Assembly (NCBI GenBank): GCA_947502975.1
Contig: CANNBV010000001.1
Coordinates: forward strand, 62,001 to 126,000
Length of the DNA stretch: 64,000 nt
DNA from: an uncultured Flavobacteriaceae bacterium
GTDB taxonomy: Bacteria > Bacteroidota > Bacteroidia > Flavobacteriales > Flavobacteriaceae
Direction: 5' to 3'
The position numbers were made by a program, and so were the translations under genes. Under the pieces are notes generated by a model. It worked only from the letters and a program-made list of their open reading frames with translations. It ran no database searches and had not been told where the DNA came from. Position 1 is the stretch's first letter, and each line of letters opens with the position of its first letter. Shown piece after piece: positions 29,909-37,971 of the stretch.

Positions 29909-31138
29909 ATGGATAACAAGCTACTTTCTGATATTTTTAAATCTGAGTACAGCAATTTAATTGCTGTACTCAGTAGCTATTATGGATTAAAAGATTTGGA
30001 ATTAGCGGAAGATATTGTATCCGACACATTTTTAAGAGCAATGAAAACTTGGTCTTATAAAGGGATTCCCGAATACCCTAAAGCCTGGCTTAGAAAGGTA
30101 GCACAGAATTTAATGCTGGAACATTTCAGGAGGAAGAAGACCTTTGAGGAAAAAATTGCTCCTGAATTAAGAGCAAGAACACAGCAAATTAAAGAGATTG
30201 AAATTACTGATAAAATAATTGAAGACAGTCAGCTTCACATGATGTTTGTGCTCTGTGACAATAAACTTAACAAAGAATCTCAGATTTGTATTGCTTTAAG
30301 GATTTTGTGTGGTTTTAGTATTGAAGAGATTGCGAAGGCATTTTTGTCAAATAAAGAAACAATAAACAAAAAATTATACAGAGCAAAAAAAGCAATTAGA
30401 GAACGAAATCGAGTTGAGACGAATCTTACATTAAACCAATATGTTACAAGACTTGACAACGTATTAAGAGTCATCTATCTAATTTTTAATGAGGGTTATT
30501 ATAGCAGTGTTAATGAAGATAATATCCGACACGAAATATGCTGGGAAGCCATGCGACTTAGTATTTTCTTATCTGAGCATAAAATCTTTCCGAAGCAAAA
30601 AATACATGCATTAATAGCCTTAATGTGTTTTCATACTTCTAGATTAGATGCCAGGATTTCAGGAGAAAAGGGTGATCTGCTGTATCATGAACAGGATAAA
30701 AGCAAATGGAATTCAGCACTGATTCAAAAGGGTGAGAAATACCTTAAACTATCCGCTGAGGGAGATATGGTTAGCAAATATCATCTTGAAGCGGGAATCG
30801 CTTATTGGCACACAAGAGATAATAATGGAAAATGGAATAATATATTACAGTTATATAATAAATTACTAACAATAGAATATTCACCTATTATTGCTATGAA
30901 TCGGACATATGCCCTTGCACGGGCAAATTCAATTGTCGAAGCTATTCAAGAGGCACATAAACTAGAGTTGAAAAACAACCACCACTATTTCTGTTTGTTA
31001 GCTGAACTATATCATATGAATAATAACATTGAAAAAGAAATAGAATACTTAAATGTTGCCATTGGATTTGCCAATAAGAAAAGCGAAAAAGAATTGATAA
31101 AACACCGATTAGAAAAAGCAAGCCAGTTAAAAACTTGA
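29909..31138 (+). CDS. ECF42-type RNA polymerase sigma factor with C-terminal TPR-like extension
   Basis: 409 residues, more than twice a normal ECF factor. Sigma region 2 is in the first ~80 residues (DIVSDTFLRAMKTW, then AWLRKVAQNLMLEHFRR), region 4 around 115-170 (GFSIEEIAKAF, then INKKLYRAKKAIRE). The rest is the DUF6596/TPR-like extension with VIYLIFNEGYYSS and PIIAMNRTYALARA. There is no anti-sigma gene; in ECF42 the extension itself is known to be needed for activity. The DGPF/YCII neighbour confirms the group. The pair sits between inverted hairpin elements. Confidence 0.92.
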   Translation: MDNKLLSDIFKSEYSNLIAVLSSYYGLKDLELAEDIVSDTFLRAMKTWSYKGIPEYPKAWLRKVAQNLMLEHFRRKKTFEEKIAPELRARTQQIKEIEITDKIIEDSQLHMMFVLCDNKLNKESQICIALRILCGFSIEEIAKAFLSNKETINKKLYRAKKAIRERNRVETNLTLNQYVTRLDNVLRVIYLIFNEGYYSSVNEDNIRHEICWEAMRLSIFLSEHKIFPKQKIHALIALMCFHTSRLDARISGEKGDLLYHEQDKSKWNSALIQKGEKYLKLSAEGDMVSKYHLEAGIAYWHTRDNNGKWNNILQLYNKLLTIEYSPIIAMNRTYALARANSIVEAIQEAHKLELKNNHHYFCLLAELYHMNNNIEKEIEYLNVAIGFANKKSEKELIKHRLEKASQLKT

Positions 31139-31218
31139 TAAAGAATTAGGATTTCTATGAAATTGATACTTTGTCAAAAGAAACAAGTAAAAGCCTTGTT
31201 TTACTGATGTATATGCCA

Positions 31219-31353
31219 GCCGCTAACAATAAATATTCGTAAGCTGGTGATTTGTGGGGCAATTCTTTTATACATTTACTCAAAATTGTAATGGTTTGAC
31301 AGGTTGGTGCTTAGAAAGCCCAGCCTACGCATATTCTCAACGTTAAACGAACC
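31219..31353 (-). repeat. Hairpin element 2 (attC-like ends), right of the sigma-factor cassette, inverted
   Basis: Read on the minus strand it begins TTCGTTTAACGT and ends TTAGCGGC, the same ends as element 1. Inside is a 16-bp imperfect inverted repeat: AATATTCGTAAGCTGG (31232-31247) against CCAGCCTACGCATATT (31320-31335), with two mismatches. GTTAAAC at 31342-31348 fits the attC box GTTRRRY. The loop between the arms is about 72 bases with no recognised content. Confidence 0.6.
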
Positions 31354-31395
31354 TTTCTAAAAAAATCATCCATAAAACTTACTCTAGCAAGCTAG

Positions 31396-31559
31396 CCCGC
31401 GTTAGGGATTGCAGTGGTATCCTTTTGTTTTTTTAATAAAGTGGATGAGCTTTTTCGTTAAAAAGCTTCTAATTACCAAGTAGATTTCTGCCTTTGCGGG
31501 AATGGTAAAAACAAAAGATATAACGGAAAGCCCGACCCGACCAAAGGAGGGGAACGCCC
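31396..31559 (+). ncRNA. Structured repeat element copy A (candidate noncoding RNA)
   Basis: Conserved ends GTTAGGGATTGCAGTGGTAT and TAACGGAAAGCCCGACCC, finishing GGGGAACGCCC. An 11-bp perfect stem pairs CTTTTGTTTTT (31422-31432) with AAAAACAAAAG (31507-31517); a small inner hairpin is AGCTTTTT-CGTT-AAAAAGCT. Copy B (33786) is about 85% alike by eye, and a third, shorter copy at 51.7 kb has a different but still paired stem. The rest of the 430-bp gap before the DUF2652 gene is hairpin element 2 and unrecognised sequence. Confidence 0.6.
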
Positions 31560-31569
31560 AAATAAAAAG

Positions 31570-32637
31570 TTATACTGATTTATTTAAAGAAAAACCAGAA
31601 TCAATAAGCAATACAAGCTCTTTGATACTCTCAGAAATGTTTTGTTTTAACTTTGATTTTAGTAACGGTTTCATGAATATGCCAAACGGTTTGAAATCGG
31701 CGAATACTTCGATATTTAATTGGGTTTTTCCATCGTCTAATTCTTCTAATACGAAATAGTTGTTGAAGCGTTTTGTAAATGGAACATCGGTAGTAGACTC
31801 GCCATAAACTAACTGGTTTTTCTTTACTTTTTTAGAAATTGTAGTTTGAATAACGTCATCATTTTTATTGAAAAGGCATTTGTGTTTTTCACCAACGCGA
31901 TTTACTTTATTTTTTTCATATTCCATGTTATCTACACCTTTGGTCCATAATAGTCTGTAGTCAAAATTACTGATGACTTCGTATAGATCATTAATAGGAA
32001 TATTGATGATTTCTGTAGCATCAAACAGTTTGTGCTTGGGTACATCATCAGGAATGGGTTTAATTTCTGGTAGTTTTTGTTTTAAGGTTTGAAGCGGATT
32101 GTAGGTAAACGAAATCTCTCCAAAATCGTATGTTGCGGTGATGACCTTTTCAGAATTTTTATCGAATTGTTTTACGGTTTCAGTGAAAAGTGCATACTCA
32201 TCAATCGGTACCTCATTTTTTAATAAACGATGTACTTGAATAACATGGCTGCCATATGGCTTTTTTGAATCTTTAACTTGAATAAATTCTATATCTCCGT
32301 AGTGAACTACAAACTTCAATTTTAAATTATAGGCTGATGAACATGCGCCACAGTGGCAAATGCGTTGTAAATCGTAACGCTTTAAATGCGTATGAAATGC
32401 TACATACATTTGCTCGATTTGTTGCTCGATTTTAGATAAGTCTACACTTTCCTGCAGCTTGAATAAAAAAAGAGCATCCCCTTCTATTTCGGCAAGTTCT
32501 AAGCCAATAGTGTTATTATCAATTAACAACTCTAATAGTTCTGAAATGATATGGCGACTGTGATTTATAGAGGTGTGGTGTACAAACTCGGTAAAGCCTG
32601 AAATATCTGGAATAAATAAAATCGCTTTTTGCGACAT
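31570..32637 (-). CDS. DUF2652 protein: cyclase-like domain plus SRPBCC/START-like domain
   Basis: 355 residues. The N-terminal ~170 residues match DUF2652 and resemble class III nucleotidyl cyclases: FIPDISGFTEF (Asp11) and EIEGDALFLF (Asp54) stand where the two metal-binding Asp residues would be. The C-terminal ~150 residues look like an SRPBCC/polyketide cyclase fold (from INDLYEVISNFDYRLLW to DFKPFGIFMKPLLKSKLKQNI). Catalytic activity is unproven. It is single on the minus strand, between repeat elements A and hairpin element 3. Confidence 0.78.
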   Translation of the reverse strand: MSQKAILFIPDISGFTEFVHHTSINHSRHIISELLELLIDNNTIGLELAEIEGDALFLFKLQESVDLSKIEQQIEQMYVAFHTHLKRYDLQRICHCGACSSAYNLKLKFVVHYGDIEFIQVKDSKKPYGSHVIQVHRLLKNEVPIDEYALFTETVKQFDKNSEKVITATYDFGEISFTYNPLQTLKQKLPEIKPIPDDVPKHKLFDATEIINIPINDLYEVISNFDYRLLWTKGVDNMEYEKNKVNRVGEKHKCLFNKNDDVIQTTISKKVKKNQLVYGESTTDVPFTKRFNNYFVLEELDDGKTQLNIEVFADFKPFGIFMKPLLKSKLKQNISESIKELVLLIDSGFSLNKSV

Positions 32638-32741
32638 TGTTTGTGGTTTGGTTTAGACTATAAAAATAAGTCGATTTATTTTTAGTTTATTACAATATGT
32701 TGTTAAAATGGATGGTCTTTGAGTTTGTCTGAAGAAAATGT

Positions 32742-32798
32742 ATAACTTCGTTAAACATCTTATATGATTCATTAAAACTGAACTATTTCTAAATTAGC
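32742..32798 (+). repeat. Hairpin element 3, degenerate copy
   Basis: Aligns with element 1 over its length: ATAACTTCGTT-AAAC, then ATAT-A-TCATTAAAAC, then a weak TTAGC end. The hairpin arms have decayed. The similarity extends about 20 bases upstream (TTTG-GTTTGT-GAA). It ends 22 bases before the ATG of the unrecognised secreted protein gene. Confidence 0.45.
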
Positions 32799-32819
32799 AA
32801 AAATCACTAAACTAAATAA

Positions 32820-33686
32820 ATGAAGAGATCTATTTTATTAATATTTATATTATCTTTTTGTCATAATTTATACTCTCAAAGACGACTTGTTTCTTGGAGT
32901 CAATCAGATATTGAGAACTACACAAAAGTAATGTATGATGAAGCACAAAAACTTACATCAACGGAACTTTTATCTAAAAACATAAATGATAAAAATTGGA
33001 GCTCAATTTTCTTGACTTTAAACGCATCTGTAAATAATCATTCAAAGGACACTCTTTATTTGAAAAAACTAGCTAGTCAAATAACCAACACAAAAGAGAC
33101 TAGTTTAGAAGGAACGAGTAGATTAATCATATGGGATAGAATTATTAGTGGAGATATAATTTTCGAAGGAAAAGGCTTGGTAATTGATAATGACTTATTT
33201 AAGGTTGGAGGAAGAGCAAATCAATTTCTTCAAAGCTTAACTAACAAAAATTTTGGCTACGTACGCATTAACTCTACTGATAGGGAGCTTCAAAATCTTA
33301 AAAATAGGTGGTTGAATCACTTATTAAATAAACCAGCGAAAGAATATAAAATTACAGAATTTAAAAACGCTAAAATACCTGAAATAAGTAGCTTAAATGC
33401 TGTCGAAGCCTTAATTATTTCAGTGCAAGAAAATCAAGCAAAAAAGTTAATCACAAAAAACTGTTTAAAGAGCGTTTATAAATTGGACAAAATGCCAAAA
33501 GATAAAGACTCATCGGCTAATTACTGTAATCCTGACACTTATACTTTTGCATATTTAAGCATGCTTTTTGGAAATGAAAAAGTTGATGAAACCAAAGACG
33601 CAAAATGGTGGCTGAGTTTTTGGACTAAAAACAAAGATAGATTGACTTGGAATAATGATTTAGGGATTTATGAAGTACAGAAATAA
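32820..33686 (+). CDS. Unrecognised secreted protein
   Basis: 288 residues with a clear signal peptide (KRSILLIFILSFCHNLYSQ, cleavage after about residue 19). The mature part is hydrophilic and mixed alpha/beta in appearance, with Trp-rich ends (LVSWSQSD, WWLSFWTKNKDRLTW) and two Cys (CLKSVYKL and NYCNPDTY). I recognise no family. It stands alone on the plus strand between a degenerate hairpin element and structured repeat copy B, with the DUF2652 gene divergent. The context suggests a recently acquired single-gene insert. Confidence 0.6.
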   Translation: MKRSILLIFILSFCHNLYSQRRLVSWSQSDIENYTKVMYDEAQKLTSTELLSKNINDKNWSSIFLTLNASVNNHSKDTLYLKKLASQITNTKETSLEGTSRLIIWDRIISGDIIFEGKGLVIDNDLFKVGGRANQFLQSLTNKNFGYVRINSTDRELQNLKNRWLNHLLNKPAKEYKITEFKNAKIPEISSLNAVEALIISVQENQAKKLITKNCLKSVYKLDKMPKDKDSSANYCNPDTYTFAYLSMLFGNEKVDETKDAKWWLSFWTKNKDRLTWNNDLGIYEVQK

Positions 33687-33785
33687 CTTTTGAAATTAAA
33701 CCACGCAACGAAATCATTCACAAATATTAAACGATCCCATGCAAAAACCATAAAAATACTGAGGAAAAAGCCTATTGCAAATTAC

Positions 33786-33946
33786 GCCCGCGTTAGGGAT
33801 TGCAGTGGTATCCTTTTGTTTTTTAATGACGTAGATGAACTTTTCGTTAAAGCTTCTAATTGCCAAGTGGATTCTTGCCTTCGCATAAATAACAGAAACA
33901 AAAGATATAACGGAAAGCCCGACCCGACCTTAGGAGGGTAACGCCC
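33786..33946 (+). ncRNA. Structured repeat element copy B (candidate noncoding RNA)
   Basis: Direct repeat of copy A: GTTAGGGATTGCAGTGGTAT at the left, TAACGGAAAGCCCGACCC and AACGCCC at the right. The main stem is CTTTTGTTT against AAACAAAAG; the inner hairpin is shortened to CTTTT-CGTT-AAAG, keeping pairing while changing length. An 83-codon open frame across it (33690-33941) has no protein features and is treated as spurious. It ends 32 bases before the holB start. Confidence 0.6.
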
Positions 33947-33966
33947 AAATATTTAAAAAATTGGAT

Positions 33967-33974
33967 TACTTTTG
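33967..33974 (+). promoter_or_regulatory. Candidate -7 box before holB
   Basis: TACTTTTG fits TAnnTTTG but ends only four bases before the ATG at 33979, implying an almost leaderless message. No TTG at the right distance; the upstream region is the repeat element. Confidence 0.25.
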
Positions 33975-33978
33975 TTCG

Positions 33979-35133
33979 ATGCTATTTCAAGACGTTTTAG
34001 GGCAAGAACATATTAAAGCGCATTTGACGAAAAGTGCGGATAATGGTCGAATTCCACATGCCCAATTGTTTGTTGGGCCAGAGGGAAGCGGCACCCTGCC
34101 CATGGCCATTGCTTATGCTCAATATATTTTATGTGGCAATAGTAATGGTGAAAATACTTCTGGAAATGAATCTTGTAATATTAAATTTAAAAATATTTCG
34201 CATCCAGATTTGCATTTTGCATTCCCTGTAACTACTAGTGATAAGGTGAAAAGCAAGCCTGTTTCTAATTTTTATTTAGAAGAATGGCGACAATTGTTGA
34301 ATGAACAACCTTATGGTAATTTATTTGATTGGTATAAGTTACTTGGTGTTGACAATAAGCAAGGGCTAATAGGAGTAGATGAGGCGCATGAGATTGTAAA
34401 GTCTTTAACCTTAAAATCTTACGAGGGTGGTTATAAAGTGATGCTGATTTGGATGGCTGAAAAAATGAATACTGCCTGTGCCAATAAGCTTTTAAAACTG
34501 ATTGAGGAGCCACCAAATAAAACGATTTTTTTGTTGATTGCTGAAGATGAGGAGCAAATTATAAATACGATTAGATCGCGTTGCCAAATATTGCATTTTC
34601 CACCGTTAGCTGAAGCCGTAATTAAAGACGCTATTATAAAAAACTATAATTTAGAAGCATCGATTGCCACAAAAATTGCGCATCAAGCCAATGGTAATTT
34701 TAATAAAGCTTGTGATTTAGTGTATCATGATTCTGAAGACACACAATTTGAAACGTGGTTTATTTTTTGGATTCGTAGTGCGTTTAAAGCCAAAGGAAAT
34801 AAAGCTGCTATTCACGATTTAATTTCTTGGAGCGAAGATATTGCTAAAACTGGCCGTGAAACTCAAAAGCAGTTTCTTAATTTTTGTTTAGACTTTTTTC
34901 GTCAGGCGTTATTACTAAATTATAATGCTACCGATTTGGTGTTTTTAGAACCAAAAGCAGAAAAATTTAAATTAGAAAATTTTGCGCCTTTTGTGCATGG
35001 CAATAACATTATGGATATTAGCAACGAACTACAGGATGCTATTTACCATATTGAGCGTAATGGAAATTCAAAAATTATACTTACCGATTTATCAATTAAG
35101 CTAACGCGTTTGTTGCATAAGAAAGCGGATTAA
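33979..35133 (+). CDS. holB: DNA polymerase III clamp-loader subunit delta-prime
   Basis: 384 residues of the clamp-loader AAA+ family. It starts MLFQDVLGQEHIKAHL. The Walker A position reads GPEGSGT, lacking the Lys, as expected for the ATP-inactive delta-prime. The SRC motif is present in IRSRCQILHFPPL, and ANKLLKLIEEPP precedes it. An in-frame TTG at 33961 would add six residues that do not fit the family, so ATG 33979 is used. The 3' end overlaps the convergent beta-barrel gene by 4 bp. Confidence 0.9.
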   Translation: MLFQDVLGQEHIKAHLTKSADNGRIPHAQLFVGPEGSGTLPMAIAYAQYILCGNSNGENTSGNESCNIKFKNISHPDLHFAFPVTTSDKVKSKPVSNFYLEEWRQLLNEQPYGNLFDWYKLLGVDNKQGLIGVDEAHEIVKSLTLKSYEGGYKVMLIWMAEKMNTACANKLLKLIEEPPNKTIFLLIAEDEEQIINTIRSRCQILHFPPLAEAVIKDAIIKNYNLEASIATKIAHQANGNFNKACDLVYHDSEDTQFETWFIFWIRSAFKAKGNKAAIHDLISWSEDIAKTGRETQKQFLNFCLDFFRQALLLNYNATDLVFLEPKAEKFKLENFAPFVHGNNIMDISNELQDAIYHIERNGNSKIILTDLSIKLTRLLHKKAD

Positions 35134-35801
35134 AAATTATCCTTAATTTTCTTTTTTCTGCCCATATTGAAGATTCCGATTTTTAAACCTGCTCCAATAG
35201 AAAGACCGTTGAGGTTTCCTTTATCATAGGGTGATAAATTATATTGGCTTGTAAATCGATATCTAATTCCTGTTTCAAATTGAGTAAATCTTGAAAAGTT
35301 GTAAAGAATATTTATGCCTGGTTCTACTACAAAAAACTCATCAAAATCTTCGTCTCTTATATCATCATATTCATCAGTAAAACTATTACCAAAATAGCCT
35401 ACAGCACCACCACCAACTAATACCGGAAATGATACACTTATAAATCGCTTACCAAAAAGTATAGGTTCTAAATGTACTCCCGCATAACCTCCAATAAGTG
35501 CAATTTTATCTCCATTAAATAAATCTGGTCTGTTGTTGACTCTTTCATTAAAAAACCCAGTAACGCCAAAGCCAACATCTAATTTTTGATTTGCTACATA
35601 AGCAAATTTAAAATTGGCTAAAATAGCATCTTTATTTCCTGGCACGTCAAATCTTGCATAATGCACATTAAAGCCAAAATATACGCCATGTACTACGTTT
35701 TTTCTATCGTCAAATTGTACATAGTCTGTAGATTCTTCTTTTTGTGCAAAAACAGAATTGCACGTGATTAAAACGAATAGTAGTGTAATTATCCTGTTCA
35801 T
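35130..35801 (-). CDS. Secreted beta-barrel-type protein
   Basis: 223 residues from ATG 35801: signal peptide MNRIITLLFVLITCNSVFAQ, then alternating short beta-like stretches (YFGFNVHYARFDV, YANQKLDVGFGVTGFF, FTQFETGIRYRF, GLSIGAGLKIGIFNM). This fits a small outer-membrane beta-barrel. The ligand is unknown. A longer frame to 35885 lacks the signal peptide at its start and is rejected. It follows the DUF4097-like gene by 13 bp and is probably the last gene of the sigma-factor operon. Confidence 0.68.
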   Translation of the reverse strand: MNRIITLLFVLITCNSVFAQKEESTDYVQFDDRKNVVHGVYFGFNVHYARFDVPGNKDAILANFKFAYVANQKLDVGFGVTGFFNERVNNRPDLFNGDKIALIGGYAGVHLEPILFGKRFISVSFPVLVGGGAVGYFGNSFTDEYDDIRDEDFDEFFVVEPGINILYNFSRFTQFETGIRYRFTSQYNLSPYDKGNLNGLSIGAGLKIGIFNMGRKKKIKDNF

Positions 35802-35814
35802 TTTTTGATTGATT

Positions 35815-36903
35815 TTAAAGTTCTTTAAATATGATAATGCCCTTATATCCTGTGAGGTCAAAAATACCCTGATTACCCTCACCATAGGTGGCTCGAATTT
35901 GTCTTATTTTATTTTTTTCATCTAATACTTTGCTATTAATATCACGCATCGTTTTTGGAATTCTAAGCACTCCTTGTTCTAATTCTGCACTAAAATTAAA
36001 GTTGGTTTCAGAGATGTTTACATAGACTTCTGATGATTTTTGATGCACATTTACTATTGGCGCAGATGTTCCAAATTTCTTTAAACGTAGTTCGGCAAGA
36101 TTTAAATTTAAATTTACTTTAGACATGATATCCATCAGGGTAACTTGAGAATATTTTATGGTTCCATGAACATTGTCAATAGAACTAATTTCTATATCGT
36201 CTTTATTTGAATTTATATCTAACTCTCCAACCTCATCTAAGCTCATAGTTGATCCGTCTGACTCTAATTTTAAGGTTTCAGATTTTTCAAAAGAAATAGT
36301 CGCGTCTTTTGCATTAATAGCTGTTTTATTTAATGTGTTTGCTCTTAGCTTTCCATATTTTATTGATAGTTTTGAATCTGCTAAATCACTTGTGATTCTT
36401 AAATCACCATGTTCCACATCAGCAATTAATGTTCCATTCCAATCAGAAACAATAATGTCTCCGTATTTGTTGTAAACTTCTACTGCTGCTTCTCTTGGAA
36501 GGTAAATAGTGTAATTAATATCTGAATTCGATTTTTCACTATTCAGTGGCCCAATTTTTTTAATGTATTTATTGAAAAAAGAAGGATTCTTTTCAGTGAT
36601 TTCTGTCTTTACAACTATTTGAGAACTTGTGCTGACAAATTCAGGATTTATTCGCTTTAAAAGGTCTTTGGCCTTGTCTAGATTTTTACCTCTAACCTCT
36701 ACAGATATCTCAAATTTAATAGAATTCTCATCCCATCCATTAATAAACACATTGCCATATTTGTTTTCTAAATATAAGGCACCATCATTGGTAAGCGGGA
36801 ATGATTTTTTTATATCCTTGCTTAATTTATCTTGACCAAATGCTACACTAGACAGCAGCATAATAGCAAGAAAAAATGCTATTTTATAATGTAATTGCTT
36901 CAT
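35815..36903 (-). CDS. Secreted DUF4097-like repeat beta protein
   Basis: 362 residues from ATG 36903 with a signal peptide ending SVAFGQ. The body has repeated short beta motifs of the type LENKYGNVFINGW, VYNKYGDIIVSDW, VEHGDLRITS and IKYGKLRANTL, as in DUF4097/adhesin-like parallel beta-helix proteins. Function unknown. It overlaps the anti-sigma-type gene by 20 bp, so the operon order is sigma factor, anti-sigma, DUF4097-like, beta-barrel. Confidence 0.75.
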   Translation of the reverse strand: MKQLHYKIAFFLAIMLLSSVAFGQDKLSKDIKKSFPLTNDGALYLENKYGNVFINGWDENSIKFEISVEVRGKNLDKAKDLLKRINPEFVSTSSQIVVKTEITEKNPSFFNKYIKKIGPLNSEKSNSDINYTIYLPREAAVEVYNKYGDIIVSDWNGTLIADVEHGDLRITSDLADSKLSIKYGKLRANTLNKTAINAKDATISFEKSETLKLESDGSTMSLDEVGELDINSNKDDIEISSIDNVHGTIKYSQVTLMDIMSKVNLNLNLAELRLKKFGTSAPIVNVHQKSSEVYVNISETNFNFSAELEQGVLRIPKTMRDINSKVLDEKNKIRQIRATYGEGNQGIFDLTGYKGIIIFKEL

Positions 36904-37429
36904 CTTCAAAATCGTTTTTAGTTGGGTAAGATCGTTCTAACAAATCTTCCATGAGTTGAATCTTTTTTCTGTAATTACTAATTATGGCTCCAATAATTTT
37001 TTCATTATTGATGCCTAATTTTAGCTCTTCTTTTAATTTTTTATATTCTTCATCTAAATCATCAATAAGCGATAAGAAATCATCTTGATCTTCTTTAGAT
37101 AAGTGTAAATTGTTTTTTATTAATTCAACTTGGTTATTAACCAATAATTGATAATGATTATCAATTTCATACAACTCCTGATTTACGATTTGCTGCTCTC
37201 TATCTGGACCGCCAGATAGTAAGAAAAAGAAGGCACAACCAATTAACAGCACGATACTAGCTGCCACTCTAAATGCTGGTTTTTTCCATAACGGAATGAC
37301 CTTAACAGGTGTCTCAGGTAATTCTGAAACAATGTCTCCCCAAAGTCTTAATTTATCTACTTCGTCTAAATCATGGTCATCAAACTTGCCCTGATTTTCA
37401 GTAGTATATTTTTTTAATTCATCCATCAT
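36884..37429 (-). CDS. Putative membrane anti-sigma factor
   Basis: 181 residues: an acidic cytoplasmic N-terminus, one membrane helix at about 52-70 (FRVAASIVLLIGCAFFFLL) and a charged, coiled-coil-like periplasmic part (about 80-170). No zinc-binding HxxxCxxC motif is visible. The role is inferred from position: it starts 3 bp after the ECF sigma gene and overlaps the next gene. Two adjacent ATG codons can start it. Confidence 0.65.
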   Translation of the reverse strand: MMDELKKYTTENQGKFDDHDLDEVDKLRLWGDIVSELPETPVKVIPLWKKPAFRVAASIVLLIGCAFFFLLSGGPDREQQIVNQELYEIDNHYQLLVNNQVELIKNNLHLSKEDQDDFLSLIDDLDEEYKKLKEELKLGINNEKIIGAIISNYRKKIQLMEDLLERSYPTKNDFEDEAITL

Positions 37430-37431
37430 AT

Positions 37432-37971
37432 TTAGTTCATTGATGCTATTAATTTCTTCTTTGCTCTATGGTATTGAGATTTAGAAGTAGAGGTGCTTAT
37501 CCCTAAAATTTCTCCTATCTCAACATGGTCGTATCCTTCAATTAAATATAAATTGATAATGGTCTGATAGCCTACTGGCAGTTGTTTTATCGCATTTTTT
37601 ATGCTACTAACATCTAAGTGTTCTTCTTTTACTTCCTCTTCTTCTTGCTCTGGAATCCAATTGTCATAGTCATCCATAGCAACTAGAGGGATGCGTTTTA
37701 GTTTTAAATGATTAATACTCTTGTTAATCACAATGCGTTTTAACCAAGAACCAAAAGTGCTTTCGTATCTAAAACTGTTTAAGTTTTTAAAGGCCTCTAT
37801 AAAACTTTCTTGTAAAATGTCTTCGGCATCTTCCTTAGATTTCACCATCCTAAAACTCACGTTAAACATAGCATTTACGTATAACGAATAGAGTTTGTAC
37901 TGCGTTTTGCGGTCGCCCAACTTACTCTTCTCTACAAGATCCTTATGTGTAAATAGTACTTGGTTAGTCAC
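37432..37971 (-). CDS. ECF-family RNA polymerase sigma factor
   Basis: 179 residues. Region 2 has DAEDILQESFIEAFKNLNSF and YESTFGSWLKRIVINKSINHLK; region 4 has LPVGYQTIINLYLIEGYDHVEIGEILGIS near 120-155. It likely directs transcription of its own operon, including the anti-sigma, DUF4097-like and beta-barrel genes. The start is GTG at 37971; the only nearby ATG upstream is followed at once by a stop. Confidence 0.92.
   Translation of the reverse strand: MTNQVLFTHKDLVEKSKLGDRKTQYKLYSLYVNAMFNVSFRMVKSKEDAEDILQESFIEAFKNLNSFRYESTFGSWLKRIVINKSINHLKLKRIPLVAMDDYDNWIPEQEEEEVKEEHLDVSSIKNAIKQLPVGYQTIINLYLIEGYDHVEIGEILGISTSTSKSQYHRAKKKLIASMN

Noticed and set aside
29328-31353. True integron with attC sites
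   Set aside because: No integrase gene or attI is visible, only one outer box per element fits the consensus well, and the elements are in inverted rather than tandem order. I keep the weaker description attC-like.
31502-31759. 85-codon open frame on the plus strand
   Set aside because: Starts inside RNA-like element copy A and continues antisense to the DUF2652 gene; composition fits a shadow frame.
33690-33941. 83-codon open frame on the plus strand
   Set aside because: It runs across the RNA-like element copy B, is not conserved in copy A, and starts where no start signal exists. It has no protein features.
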